26,654 bases of DNA. It comes from Alphaproteobacteria bacterium (lineage in GTDB: Bacteria > Pseudomonadota > Alphaproteobacteria > Rhizobiales > Aestuariivirgaceae). Below, piece by piece: positions 17,031-25,195 of this stretch. Below the pieces are notes generated by a model. The model was not told where the DNA came from and made no database searches. It worked only from the letters and a program-made list of their open reading frames with translations. Every line of letters begins with the position of its first letter. The first letter of the stretch is position 1. Location: positions 1 through 26,654 of the forward strand of contig JAPLOT010000058.1 of assembly GCA_026400595.1 (NCBI GenBank), given 5' to 3'. The translations under genes and the position numbers were made by a program.

Positions 17031-18098
17031 ATGCCCGATACCCAACCGATCCTCTCGCTCAAGGCGGTGCGCAAGATGTTCGGCCCGCAGGCAGCGGTCG
17101 ACTCGATCGACCTCGACATTGCCGAGGGTGAGTTCTTCACCATCGTCGGGCCGTCCGGCTCGGGCAAGACCACCATGCTGCGCATGCTGGCGGGCATGGA
17201 CACCCCGACCAGCGGCGACATCCTGCTGCGTGGCGAGCGCATCAACGACATTCCGGCCAACAAGCGGCCCACCTGCATGGTGTTCCAGTCACTGGCCCTC
17301 TTCCCGCACCGGACGGTGGGGCAGAACATCGAGTTTCCGCTGAAGATCCGCGGCGAGGCGCCGGAGAGGCGCAAGGCCCGCGCGCTGCAATTGATGGATC
17401 TTCTGCGCCTGCCGCAGTCCTACTACGGCAAGAACGTGCTCAAATGCTCCGGCGGCGAACGCCAGCGCGTGGCCCTGGCCCGCGCGCTGGCCTATGATCC
17501 GCAGATCCTCTTCTTCGACGAGCCGCTGTCGGCCATCGACTACAAGCTGCGCAAGACGCTGGAGAAGGAACTCAAGGACATCCATCGCGAGACGCGCAAG
17601 ACCTTCGTCTACATCACCCATTCCCTCGAGGAGGCCATGGTGATGAGCGATCGCATCGGTGTCATGCGCGCGGGAAGACTGGTTCAGGTCGGAACGCCGC
17701 AACAAATCTACTCGACGCCCAATACGCGCTTCGTATCGGAGTTCGTTGGCGACGTGAATGTCCTGCCCGTGAGTATTGGCCATGACGGCAAGCTGCATGA
17801 CGCCACCACAGGGCTTCACCTCAAGGCACCGCCAATCCCGCGGGACTTTGTTCAAGGTCACATGGTGATCCGCCCGGAATTCCTGCGCTTTCTCGAGTCG
17901 CCGGAACAGGCCGACAATGCCGTGTCCGGGCGCCTCTACAACGAATATGCCCTCGGGTCCCGAATCCAGTACCAGGTCCGCGTCGGCGACAGTGTCTTCG
18001 TGGTCGAGAAGCTCCGCCAGCAGCCCTTCACCGGAAGGCTCGATGACGAGGTGATCATCGGCTGGGATGCCCGGGACGCCATACTGGTGACGGACTGA
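17031..18098 (+). CDS. ABC importer ATP-binding subunit (PotA type)
   Basis: The 355-residue ATPase has Walker A GPSGSGKTT (residues 40-48), Q-loop Gln86 (VFQSLALF), signature CSGGERQRV (139-147), Walker B ILFFDEP with catalytic Glu164, D-loop, and switch His in YITHSLEEAM. A C-terminal TOBE-type region follows from about residue 270. The domain order is that of PotA/CUT1-like importers, energising uptake by the two permeases that follow 2 and 3 bp after one another's stops. Its start lies downstream of the intrinsic terminator. Confidence 0.93.
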   Translation: MPDTQPILSLKAVRKMFGPQAAVDSIDLDIAEGEFFTIVGPSGSGKTTMLRMLAGMDTPTSGDILLRGERINDIPANKRPTCMVFQSLALFPHRTVGQNIEFPLKIRGEAPERRKARALQLMDLLRLPQSYYGKNVLKCSGGERQRVALARALAYDPQILFFDEPLSAIDYKLRKTLEKELKDIHRETRKTFVYITHSLEEAMVMSDRIGVMRAGRLVQVGTPQQIYSTPNTRFVSEFVGDVNVLPVSIGHDGKLHDATTGLHLKAPPIPRDFVQGHMVIRPEFLRFLESPEQADNAVSGRLYNEYALGSRIQYQVRVGDSVFVVEKLRQQPFTGRLDDEVIIGWDARDAILVTD

Positions 18099-18100
18099 TC

Positions 18101-18943
18101 ATGGCGCTCTCGCAAGGCACAAGATCCGCCATCCCGGTCATACTCTTCCTGCTGGCCGGCTTCGCCGCGCCCCTTATGGCAGTCATCTGGTTCAGCTTCA
18201 TGCCGCCGCGCAGCTTCTCCTTTGCCGGCACGCCGACGCTCGAGAACTATGCGACGATCTTCGAAAGCACGAGCTACATTTCCTTCCTGTGGTCCCTTGG
18301 GCTTGCGGTCGTCACCGTCGTCCTGCTGGCGGCGATCTGCTACCCTGTTGCCTACGGGCTCGTACGCGTCTTTGGCAAATGGGCAACGCTGCTGACCCTG
18401 CTTTTCACCATTCCGCTCTTCGTCTCGGAGAACATCCGCCTCTATGGCTGGGTGCTGTTCCTGATCAAGAACGGCGTGCTGCTGGGCTCGCTCAAGTCGC
18501 TTTTCGGCCTTCAGCTCGAAAGCATGCTCTTCACCGTGCCGGCCATCGTGCTGGGCATGGTCTATGTCTACCTGCCATTCATGCTCTTTCCCATGACGCT
18601 CGGGATCAGCATGGTTCCCAATGAAACCCGCGATGCGGCCTTTGACCTTGGCGCAACGCGCTGGCAGGTCTTCAAGGAGGTGGAGCTGCCGCTGTCCATG
18701 CCGGGCGTGGTCATCGGCTTTCTGCTGACCTTCGTCCTCGCCGTCGGCTCCATTGCCGAGGCCAAGGTGCTGGGCGGGCAGAGCGTCATCCCGATCACCC
18801 ACGACATCGAGATCGCCTTCACCTACTCGCAGAACTGGCCGCTCGGATCGGCACTGGCGGTTCTGCTGATGCTGGTGGTCGGTACGCTGGTCGTCCTGGC
18901 GCTTCGGCGCTTCGACCTCGATACATTCCTGGGGCGGAGATAG
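18101..18943 (+). CDS. ABC importer permease 1 (PotB type)
   Basis: The 280-residue protein has about six transmembrane segments and the cytoplasmic EAA loop that docks on the ATPase, seen as TRDAAFDLGATRWQVFKEVE followed by LPLSMPGV. The N-terminus carries the extracytoplasmic segment WFSFMPPRSFSF typical of PotB/PotH-like permeases. It starts 2 bp after the ATPase stop and precedes the second permease by 3 bp, so the subunits are made from one transcript. Confidence 0.92.
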   Translation: MALSQGTRSAIPVILFLLAGFAAPLMAVIWFSFMPPRSFSFAGTPTLENYATIFESTSYISFLWSLGLAVVTVVLLAAICYPVAYGLVRVFGKWATLLTLLFTIPLFVSENIRLYGWVLFLIKNGVLLGSLKSLFGLQLESMLFTVPAIVLGMVYVYLPFMLFPMTLGISMVPNETRDAAFDLGATRWQVFKEVELPLSMPGVVIGFLLTFVLAVGSIAEAKVLGGQSVIPITHDIEIAFTYSQNWPLGSALAVLLMLVVGTLVVLALRRFDLDTFLGRR

Positions 18944-18946
18944 GCG

Positions 18947-19768
18947 ATGGAGACGCGAGGCCAGCGCACCCGCCATGCCCTCATTACCGTCTGGACGCTT
19001 GCGGTCATCGTGTTCCTTTATCTTCCGACCATCTGCATCGCGCTCGCCTCGCTCACCGCCAGCCGCTACTTCCAGTTTCCCATCAGCAAGTGGGGTCTCG
19101 ACTGGTGGGCCAAGACATTCAACTCGATCGAGATCCGCCAGCTGCTCTCGACCTCCATCACCATTGCCCTGTGCGTCACCGTCATCGCGGTTGTCATCGC
19201 CTTCTTCGGCGCCCTCGCCTTTGCGCGCTACGACTGGAAGGGACGTTCGGTCTACCAGAAGCTGATCCTGCTGCCGATCTTCTTTCCGCAGTCGGTGCTG
19301 GGGCTTGCCCTGCTTCTGTGGTTCAGCACACTGGGACTGCCGCTCTCCTGGAAGACCGCCGTCTTCGCCCATCTCGTGTGGATCGTGCCGGTGGTGACAC
19401 TGGTGATCTCGATACAGGTCTACAGCTTCGATCCCGCGCTGGAAGAGGCCGCCTTCGATCTCGGCGCCACGCGCTGGCAGGTGCTGCGCGAGGTGACGCT
19501 TCCGGTGCTCTTTCCCGGGCTCTTCTCAGGCGCACTCTTCGCCTTCCTGCTGTCCTGGGGCAACTTTCCGCTGTCGCTCTTCACCACTGGCGCGGATACC
19601 ACGGTACCGGAGTATCTTTATGCCAAGATGGTGGCTGGCTACACGCCCGGCGTTCCGGTGCTCGGCACCGTGTCGACCATCGGGGCGACGATCCTGCTCA
19701 TCGGCGGTTATGGCTTGATCCTGGCCATGCGCCGCGCAAAGACTCAAGACGAGACTGGGAGAACATGA
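18947..19768 (+). CDS. ABC importer permease 2 (PotC type)
   Basis: The 273-residue protein has six predicted helices and an EAA loop (EEAAFDLGATRWQVLREVTL) close in sequence to that of its partner. The segment ASLTASRYFQFPISKWGLDWW after the first helix is typical of PotC/PotI permeases. A GGAG ribosome binding site lies about 10 bp upstream. Its stop overlaps the following dehydrogenase start by 4 bp (ATGA), tying the dehydrogenase to the importer operon. Confidence 0.92.
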   Translation: METRGQRTRHALITVWTLAVIVFLYLPTICIALASLTASRYFQFPISKWGLDWWAKTFNSIEIRQLLSTSITIALCVTVIAVVIAFFGALAFARYDWKGRSVYQKLILLPIFFPQSVLGLALLLWFSTLGLPLSWKTAVFAHLVWIVPVVTLVISIQVYSFDPALEEAAFDLGATRWQVLREVTLPVLFPGLFSGALFAFLLSWGNFPLSLFTTGADTTVPEYLYAKMVAGYTPGVPVLGTVSTIGATILLIGGYGLILAMRRAKTQDETGRT

Positions 19769-20538
19769 TGACTCAATCGCTCAAGGGCCGCTCCGCCATT
19801 GTGACTGGCGGGTCCAAGGGAATCGGCAAGGGCATTGCCCGGGTCCTGGCCAATGCCGGCGCCAGGGTTGCGATCGTGGCACGCCACGCCGACCAAGCGG
19901 AAGCGGCGGCAAAGGAGATCGGCCACGGCGCCTTCGGCATCGCCGGCGACGTCACCTCCATGGCCAGCATGGAGAAGGTCATGAAGACCGTCGCCGACAA
20001 GAACGGTGGCCTCGACGTGCTCTGCGCCAATGCCGGCATCTTCCCGCCGGCCAAGCTGGAGGAGATGACCTCCGAGCAGTGGGACGAGGTGGTGGACACA
20101 AATCTGAAAGGCACCTTCCATTCGGTAAAGGCCGCCATTCCCTATCTCAAGACATCCGATCAGGGCCGCATCATCCTGACCTCGTCCATCACCGGCCCGG
20201 TCACCGGTTTTCCCGGCTGGACGCATTACGGTGCCACGAAAGCCGGACAGCTCGGCTTCATGCGTACCGCCTGCATCGAGCTGGCGCGCTACGGCATCAC
20301 CGTGAATGCGGTTCTCCCCGGCAACATCCTCACCGAAGGCCTGATCGGCATGGGCGAGGAGTATCAGAAGACCATGGCCGCCTCGATCCCGCTCAAGAAG
20401 CTCGGCACGGTGGAGGACATCGGCTACGCGGCCCTCTACTTCGCCTCGAAGGAGGCAGGCTATGTCACGGGGCAGACCATCATCGTCGACGGCGGCCAGA
20501 TCCTGCCGGAAAGCCTTGAGGCCCTGAACCAGGCCTGA
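19765..20538 (+). CDS. Short-chain dehydrogenase/reductase (SDR)
   Basis: This 257-residue classical SDR has the NAD(P)-binding TGGSKGIG at residues 14-21, NAG at 89-91, Asn113, catalytic Ser140/141, and the YxxxK pair Tyr155/Lys159 (YGATK). The C-terminus has the usual VTGQTIIVDGG. It resembles 3-oxoacyl-ACP reductase-like and sugar or alcohol dehydrogenases; the substrate is not fixed by sequence. The ATG at 19765 overlaps the permease stop, while a second ATG follows directly at 19768. Its place at the end of the import operon suggests oxidation or reduction of the imported compound's product. Confidence 0.92.
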   Translation: MMTQSLKGRSAIVTGGSKGIGKGIARVLANAGARVAIVARHADQAEAAAKEIGHGAFGIAGDVTSMASMEKVMKTVADKNGGLDVLCANAGIFPPAKLEEMTSEQWDEVVDTNLKGTFHSVKAAIPYLKTSDQGRIILTSSITGPVTGFPGWTHYGATKAGQLGFMRTACIELARYGITVNAVLPGNILTEGLIGMGEEYQKTMAASIPLKKLGTVEDIGYAALYFASKEAGYVTGQTIIVDGGQILPESLEALNQA

Positions 20539-20543
20539 GGGTA

Positions 20544-21482
20544 TCAGCCGAACTTGCGCAGATAGTCCTCGCAGAGTCCCACGGTGCCGTCCGTGTAGGC
20601 AAGGCCCATGGATTTGGCGAGGTCGGTCTCGGCATGCGAACCAATCCACGCCACCAGCAGCAGACGGCGCAGCATCACGAAGGTGGGAATCTCCGCCTCG
20701 TCCTCGCGGCTGAGATCGATCACACGGCGATAGCCCGTCTTCCACGACTCGATGAGAGACGGCACCTGCGGCTCGTGCTCGTAGAAGGAGACCGGCGTCG
20801 CCGCGTCATACATGTACCAGCCGAAACCGCAGTCGTCGAAGTCGATGACCTTCACCGCCTTGCCGTCGATCAGCAGGTTGGCCAGCCGCAGGTCGCAGTG
20901 GATCAGTCCGAAGCGCTCCGGCCCCTTGCCGTAAGCGGCCAGCCGTCTGCCGATGAGATCCACGGTGCGGCCGAAGAGTCTCGCCCGCTCGGCGTCGACG
21001 CCCATGCCGTCGCGCCAGCGGCCCCAATGCGGCGTGTCTTCGCCGAGGCTGGTCTCGAAATCCCAGGTGAGCCGCGTGAACCAGGCCGGCCACTGCCATT
21101 GCCGCGCATGGAGATGCATGCGGGCCGTCACTTCTCCCAGCACTTCGAAGGGGCCAGAGAGATCCTGGCCGATACCGGGCTCGATGCCCGTCTCCCAGTC
21201 GAAGAGCACGATGTTGCGCGGCCGCGGCAGGCGGGCATGGCCCAGCTGCTGGATGATCTCGCCGTCGCGGCCCTTCACCGGCGCGGGCGTCACCACCACG
21301 CCGGTCTGGCGCAGATCGATGAGCCATGCCAGCTCCGAGGCGATCTAGGTGGCGTTCTCGGACAGGTTGATCAGCGCCACCGAGAGACCGTGCGGAAGAT
21401 CGTAGTTGCCGGTGGCCGCCTGAGCCAGCTCGAGCAGGATCGGGAGCTGCTGGTCATGTGTGAGGGAGTGGAAATCGGTCAC
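20544..21482 (-). pseudogene. APH-fold small-molecule kinase (homoserine/hydroxylysine-kinase-like), broken by in-frame deletion and TAG
   Basis: The reading frame from a GTG at 21482 encodes 45 residues (starting MTDFHSLTHDQQLP and ending NLSENAT), then TAG at 21345-21347, and continues in the same frame for 267 residues (IASELAWLIDLRQTG...). APH hallmarks remain: catalytic HCDLRLANLL and metal-binding DFDDCG. The expected N-lobe piece between SENAT and IASELAWL, about 24 codons including the ATP-binding strand, is missing; the TAG looks created at the join (ACC-TA/G-ATC). The longest intact ATG/GTG-initiated part begins at 21299. It is convergent with the SDR gene and follows the aminotransferase by 93 bp. 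An assembly error is possible. Confidence 0.82.
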
Positions 21483-21575
21483 GGTCGTCCTCGTCAGGCC
21501 TGTCTTCCTTTCAGTCCTGCCAGAACCCGCTTGCGTTTCGCAAGTCCTCCGGTGCGCCCGGACAATCCTGTCACG
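21483..21575 (-). other. Short spacer between aminotransferase and kinase genes, with small hairpin
   Basis: The 93-bp spacer holds a small inverted repeat CTTGCG-TTT-CGCAAG (21530-21544). There is no T-tract after it on the minus strand, so it is not a convincing terminator; the two genes are probably co-transcribed. Confidence 0.4.
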
Positions 21576-22859
21576 TCAGGCCTGCTTCTGTGCCTGATGC
21601 AGGAGTTCACGCGCCCGTGGCATGGCCGCCTCGAAGCGCTCCATGATGTCGTTGCAGGTCTCGGGGCTCAACAGCACACCAGGCTTCCATTGCAGCACCC
21701 GCTTGTCGAGCGAGGAGAAGATGGCCCAGACACCGTGCTCATAAAGTGCGCGGGACACGAAGGTCGCGCCTTCCGGGTGAGTGTTGAACTCCAGACCGAG
21801 GATCACACCCTTCTGGCGCACGCCCGTGAAGATATCGCCATGGCGCTCGATCATCTTCTGCATGTTCGTGGCCATGAAATCTGTCACGGCCTGGACATTC
21901 GCGATCAGCTCGGGCCGTTGCAACATCTCGATTACCTTGTAGGCCACCATGCAGCCCAGTTCGGCACCACCGGAGGTGGAGATATGCGCCGCACCGTCTT
22001 CGTGGAGCCAGCCCCCCGCCTTCTCGTTCACCAGCGTGGCGCTGATCGGATAGAGGCCGCCCGAAAGCCCCTTGGCGGTGACCATGATGTCGGGCTGGAT
22101 GCCGTAGGCCTGCCAGCCCCACATGCTGCCTGTTCGCATCAGGCCAGTCTGGACCTCGTCGGCGATGTACATGGTGCCGTGTTTCTCGCACAAGGCCTTG
22201 CAGGCCTGAAGATATCCCTCCTTCGGCATGGGAAAGCCATAGGTCGCAGGTATGGTCTCCATGATCAGGGCCGCGACATCATTGCCGCGCAAGGCACGCT
22301 CCATCGACTCGATGTCGTTGAAAGGCACCTGGATGAAAACGTCGGGCTGATCCGAGAGGAAGATTTTGGTGAAGCGGTCGTCGCCGGTCGCAACCGAGAG
22401 GCCGGAATGGCCATGATACCCCTTGATGATGGAGACGATCTTGCGCCGCCTGGTCGCATAGCGAGCACTCTTGATGGCGATGTCCACCGCCTCGGCGCCG
22501 CCGGGGGCGAAGACCGCATAGGCCATGCCCGGCGCGACCTTGACGAGGGCTTCCGCCAGCGCAACACGGGCCACCGACGGGAACCAGTGATTGCCGATGT
22601 CAAAATGATCGAGGGCAGTCTTGAGCGTCTCCACCAGCTCAGGATGGCGATGACCGAAGTTATAGGTTCCACCATTGAGATGCAGGTCGATCAGGCGGCG
22701 GCCCGACATGTCATAGAGGAAATAGCCCTCACGGCGGTCGATCACGAGATCAATGCCGGCCTTCAGCCAGAATTTGGTCTTGTCCGGGTTCCAGTAGCGG
22801 ATGGCCTTGTCGAAGAGTTCCTGTTTCGACGCGAACCTAAAGAGACCGTAGTCGTGCAT
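21576..22859 (-). CDS. Class-III PLP-dependent aminotransferase
   Basis: This complete 427-residue fold-type I aminotransferase has PGGAEAVDIAIK (phosphate-binding region, about 119-130), the PLP-stacking GYHGHSG (147-153), Asp234 in DEVQTG, and Schiff-base Lys263 in TAKGLSGGLYP. It is intact, unlike the kinase downstream. Family members act on omega-amino groups (ornithine, GABA, putrescine, beta-alanine) or are phospho-lyases working with a kinase; the adjacent kinase makes the second role worth considering. A strong ribosome binding site (AAAGGAG) lies just upstream of the ATG. The gene runs opposite to the importer operon. Confidence 0.92.
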   Translation of the reverse strand: MHDYGLFRFASKQELFDKAIRYWNPDKTKFWLKAGIDLVIDRREGYFLYDMSGRRLIDLHLNGGTYNFGHRHPELVETLKTALDHFDIGNHWFPSVARVALAEALVKVAPGMAYAVFAPGGAEAVDIAIKSARYATRRRKIVSIIKGYHGHSGLSVATGDDRFTKIFLSDQPDVFIQVPFNDIESMERALRGNDVAALIMETIPATYGFPMPKEGYLQACKALCEKHGTMYIADEVQTGLMRTGSMWGWQAYGIQPDIMVTAKGLSGGLYPISATLVNEKAGGWLHEDGAAHISTSGGAELGCMVAYKVIEMLQRPELIANVQAVTDFMATNMQKMIERHGDIFTGVRQKGVILGLEFNTHPEGATFVSRALYEHGVWAIFSSLDKRVLQWKPGVLLSPETCNDIMERFEAAMPRARELLHQAQKQA

Positions 22860-22901
22860 TGTGGCTCCTTTGGAAAAAGATCAGCCGGCGACGCCTGAAC
22901 A

Positions 22902-23153
22902 GTGTCTGGAGCATGCCCGAATCCCGCTGTCAAACGGCAGCTTGGCTGGGCCGTCGCGGCCGCGGTTCTCGCCGGCCACAAGACGTTTGACCGTCCATCA
23001 CTTGCCGTTTATGGGCAGTGGTCGGATATGGTGCTGCTCGTCAGCGATGCTTCTCCGGAAGGGGAGTTCCTGGAGGCCGTCAGGAACAGCGGAGCGCGCC
23101 TTCTGGTTGCCGGAGACGACGTGCGCCCCAAACCGGGCGCAACCTCTGATTAA
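22902..23153 (+). CDS. Small hypothetical protein
   Basis: An 83-residue GTG-start ORF sits between the divergent aminotransferase and tamA. Codon third positions are GC-biased but less than in neighbours. The product has an alanine-rich hydrophobic stretch (WAVAAAVLAG) and a coherent C-terminal half (DMVLLVSDASPEGEFLEAVRNSGARLLVAGDD) with alternating beta/alpha character. It cannot extend upstream because of a TGA six bases before the GTG. I do not recognise a family. It may be a real small gene or a fragment; the overlapping frame from 22861 (101 codons) looks non-coding. Confidence 0.4.
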   Translation: MSGACPNPAVKRQLGWAVAAAVLAGHKTFDRPSLAVYGQWSDMVLLVSDASPEGEFLEAVRNSGARLLVAGDDVRPKPGATSD

Positions 23154-23257
23154 CCAGTTTTCTTAACGTTTTGGTGCCTATCTTGTGAGCGGCGGCACAG
23201 ACATCTAAGAACGTCAGGTTGTAGGTCGCAAAGGGTGGAAGGGCCGCGGGAGCAGTC
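23154..23257. promoter_or_regulatory. Region upstream of tamA
   Basis: The 104-bp AT-richer stretch probably holds the tamA promoter. Two TTAA elements (23150-23153, 23163-23166) and a purine-rich ribosome binding site (GGGAG, about 8 bp before the ATG) are visible. No confident -35/-10 pair can be assigned. Confidence 0.3.
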
Positions 23258-25195
23258 ATGCTCAAGGACAGGGGAAGGACCTCAGGGCAAAGGGTCCGCA
23301 GCATCGCCATGGCGCTCGCTGCCGCCTGCACCCTGTTCACGCCGCATCCTGCCGCCGCCTTCGAATTCTTGGGCATCCATCTCTGGGGCGAGAAGAAGGA
23401 TCCGCTCAAGGACGTCATCGTCGATCCTGTCAGCTATGAACCGGTCCTTGCGCTCGGCATCGACGATCCCAAGATGCTGCGCAGCCTGGAGCGGGCCTCG
23501 CTGCTGATCAACCAGAAGAATGTCCCGCCGTCCGGCACCGTAGGCCTGCTGCAGCGTGCCAAGGACGACCAGGCCAATCTGGTGGGCAAGCTCTACGAGG
23601 ATGGCTACTTCGGCGGCCTGGTCAAGATCCGCATCGGCGGCCGACTGATCGAGGACATCTCGGTCATGGAAACCTTCGCTGACCCGAGCGGCACCGTACC
23701 GGTGTCGATCAGCGTCGATCCCGGACCGGTCTTCAGCTTTGGCCGCATAACGATCCGGGGCGGCCCGGGACGGATCGGGGCCGAGGATGTTGCCGCGGCC
23801 GGCCTGATCGGCGGCGCGGAAGCGTCGTCCAAGGTCATTCGCGCCGGAGCAGAGGCGCTGGTTCTCGCCTGGCAGAGGGAGGGCCATCCATTCGCCAAGA
23901 TCGACGGCCAGGACGTCATCGCCGATCACGCGACGGACACGGTCGACGTGACCCTGCACGTCTCGCCTGGTCCCGCGGCCGTGATTGGTGACGTCATCAT
24001 TTCGGGAACCGACCAGCTCGATCCCGACTTCGTGCTCCAGCAGGCGGATGTTCCCATCGGCGAACGATTTCATCCCGACATTCTCGAACGGACACGCAAG
24101 AACCTGGCCCGCATCCAGGCCCTGGGCAGCGCCATCGTGAGCACCGGCGACCGAGTCGATGCGCAGGGCCGCGTTCCCATCCTGATCGAGGTGTCGGAGC
24201 GCAAGCAGCGCAGCATCGGCGTCGGCGGCTACTATTCCACCACCGACGGACCGGGCGGCGAGTTCTTCTGGCAGCATCGCAATCTCTTCGGACGCGGCGA
24301 GACACTGCGACTCGAGGCCGAGGCGGGACGTGAATTCACCTCCGGCGGCTACAACAATTTCGACACCTACAACTGGCGCGCCGGGTTCGACTTCCTGAAA
24401 CCAGGCATCTACGGGCCGCGCGTCGACTGGATTGTCAGCGGCGAAGTGCTGCAGGAAGATACCAATCCCTACTTCCGCCGCGGCGGCGTCTTCGAGACAG
24501 GCCTGTCCTATCGCTACAGCGAGCAGCTGACCCTGACAGCGGGCATCTCCTACGACTATGCGCACATCGAGGATGCCTATGGCGACGGCGATTTCTCGAC
24601 CTTCAGCGCACCACTCACCGCCACCTATGACTCGCGCAATTCTGCAATCGATGCGACGTCGGGCATCTACGCATGGCTCCTGGCCGAGCCGCAATACGCG
24701 ATCAACACCAGCAGCCCGTTCTTCACCGGCGATGCCGAGCTCAGGCTCTATCACGCTCTCGACGAAGATGCGCGTTTCGTGCTCGCCGCGCGCGGCCGCG
24801 TGGGGTCCATCCTTGCCGCGGATATCGAAGAAATCCCGGCCCACCGCCGCTTCTATGCGGGCGGTGGCGGATCGGTACGCGGCTATGAATATCTGGGCAT
24901 CGGTCCGCGGCTCGAGGGGTACGGACCAACCGGTGGCCTGTCGCGCGTCGAAGGTTCGCTCGAAGCCCGCATCAAGGTTACCGATACCATTGGCATCGTG
25001 CCTTTCGTCGATGCGGGTTACGTGGCCGAGAACACGATCTTCACCGGCAATGAGGAGTTCCGCTGGGCCGCTGGCCTTGGCCTGCGTTACTACACGGCTG
25101 TCGGTCCGATCCGTCTCGACGTCGCCATCCCGATCAATCCTGACGACGGCGATCCGAACTACGCGCTGTATTTCGGCATAGGACAGAGCTTCTGA
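23258..25195 (+). CDS. tamA: Outer-membrane translocation and assembly protein TamA (Omp85 family)
   Basis: The 645-residue product has an N-terminal signal peptide (hydrophobic IAMALAAACTLF, cleavage near AAA-FEF at about residue 34), periplasmic POTRA-like domains to about residue 310, and a C-terminal beta-barrel (from about SIGVGGYYSTTDGPG) with the Omp85 loop-6 motif VRGY in GGGGSVRGYEYLG and a terminal aromatic (QSF). TamA works with TamB in outer-membrane protein insertion or lipid transport. Its stop overlaps the tamB ATG by one base. Confidence 0.94.
   Translation: MLKDRGRTSGQRVRSIAMALAAACTLFTPHPAAAFEFLGIHLWGEKKDPLKDVIVDPVSYEPVLALGIDDPKMLRSLERASLLINQKNVPPSGTVGLLQRAKDDQANLVGKLYEDGYFGGLVKIRIGGRLIEDISVMETFADPSGTVPVSISVDPGPVFSFGRITIRGGPGRIGAEDVAAAGLIGGAEASSKVIRAGAEALVLAWQREGHPFAKIDGQDVIADHATDTVDVTLHVSPGPAAVIGDVIISGTDQLDPDFVLQQADVPIGERFHPDILERTRKNLARIQALGSAIVSTGDRVDAQGRVPILIEVSERKQRSIGVGGYYSTTDGPGGEFFWQHRNLFGRGETLRLEAEAGREFTSGGYNNFDTYNWRAGFDFLKPGIYGPRVDWIVSGEVLQEDTNPYFRRGGVFETGLSYRYSEQLTLTAGISYDYAHIEDAYGDGDFSTFSAPLTATYDSRNSAIDATSGIYAWLLAEPQYAINTSSPFFTGDAELRLYHALDEDARFVLAARGRVGSILAADIEEIPAHRRFYAGGGGSVRGYEYLGIGPRLEGYGPTGGLSRVEGSLEARIKVTDTIGIVPFVDAGYVAENTIFTGNEEFRWAAGLGLRYYTAVGPIRLDVAIPINPDDGDPNYALYFGIGQSF

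Noticed and set aside
17936..19372. 478-codon minus-strand frame
   Set aside because: It is antisense to the ATPase and both permeases, with a highly charged composition typical of shadow frames and no recognisable domain.
20634..22898. 754-codon open frame on the plus strand
   Set aside because: It lies antisense to the kinase and aminotransferase, both with clear motifs. The translated product is rich in His, Arg, Gly and Asp, as expected for a shadow frame in GC-rich DNA.
23150..23167. TTAA-N9-TTAAC resembling a CtrA binding site upstream of tamA
   Set aside because: The CtrA consensus spacing is seven bases, not nine, and there is no other support.
23282..24844. 520-codon minus-strand frame
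   Set aside because: It is entirely antisense to tamA, which is supported by its signal peptide, POTRA and barrel motifs.
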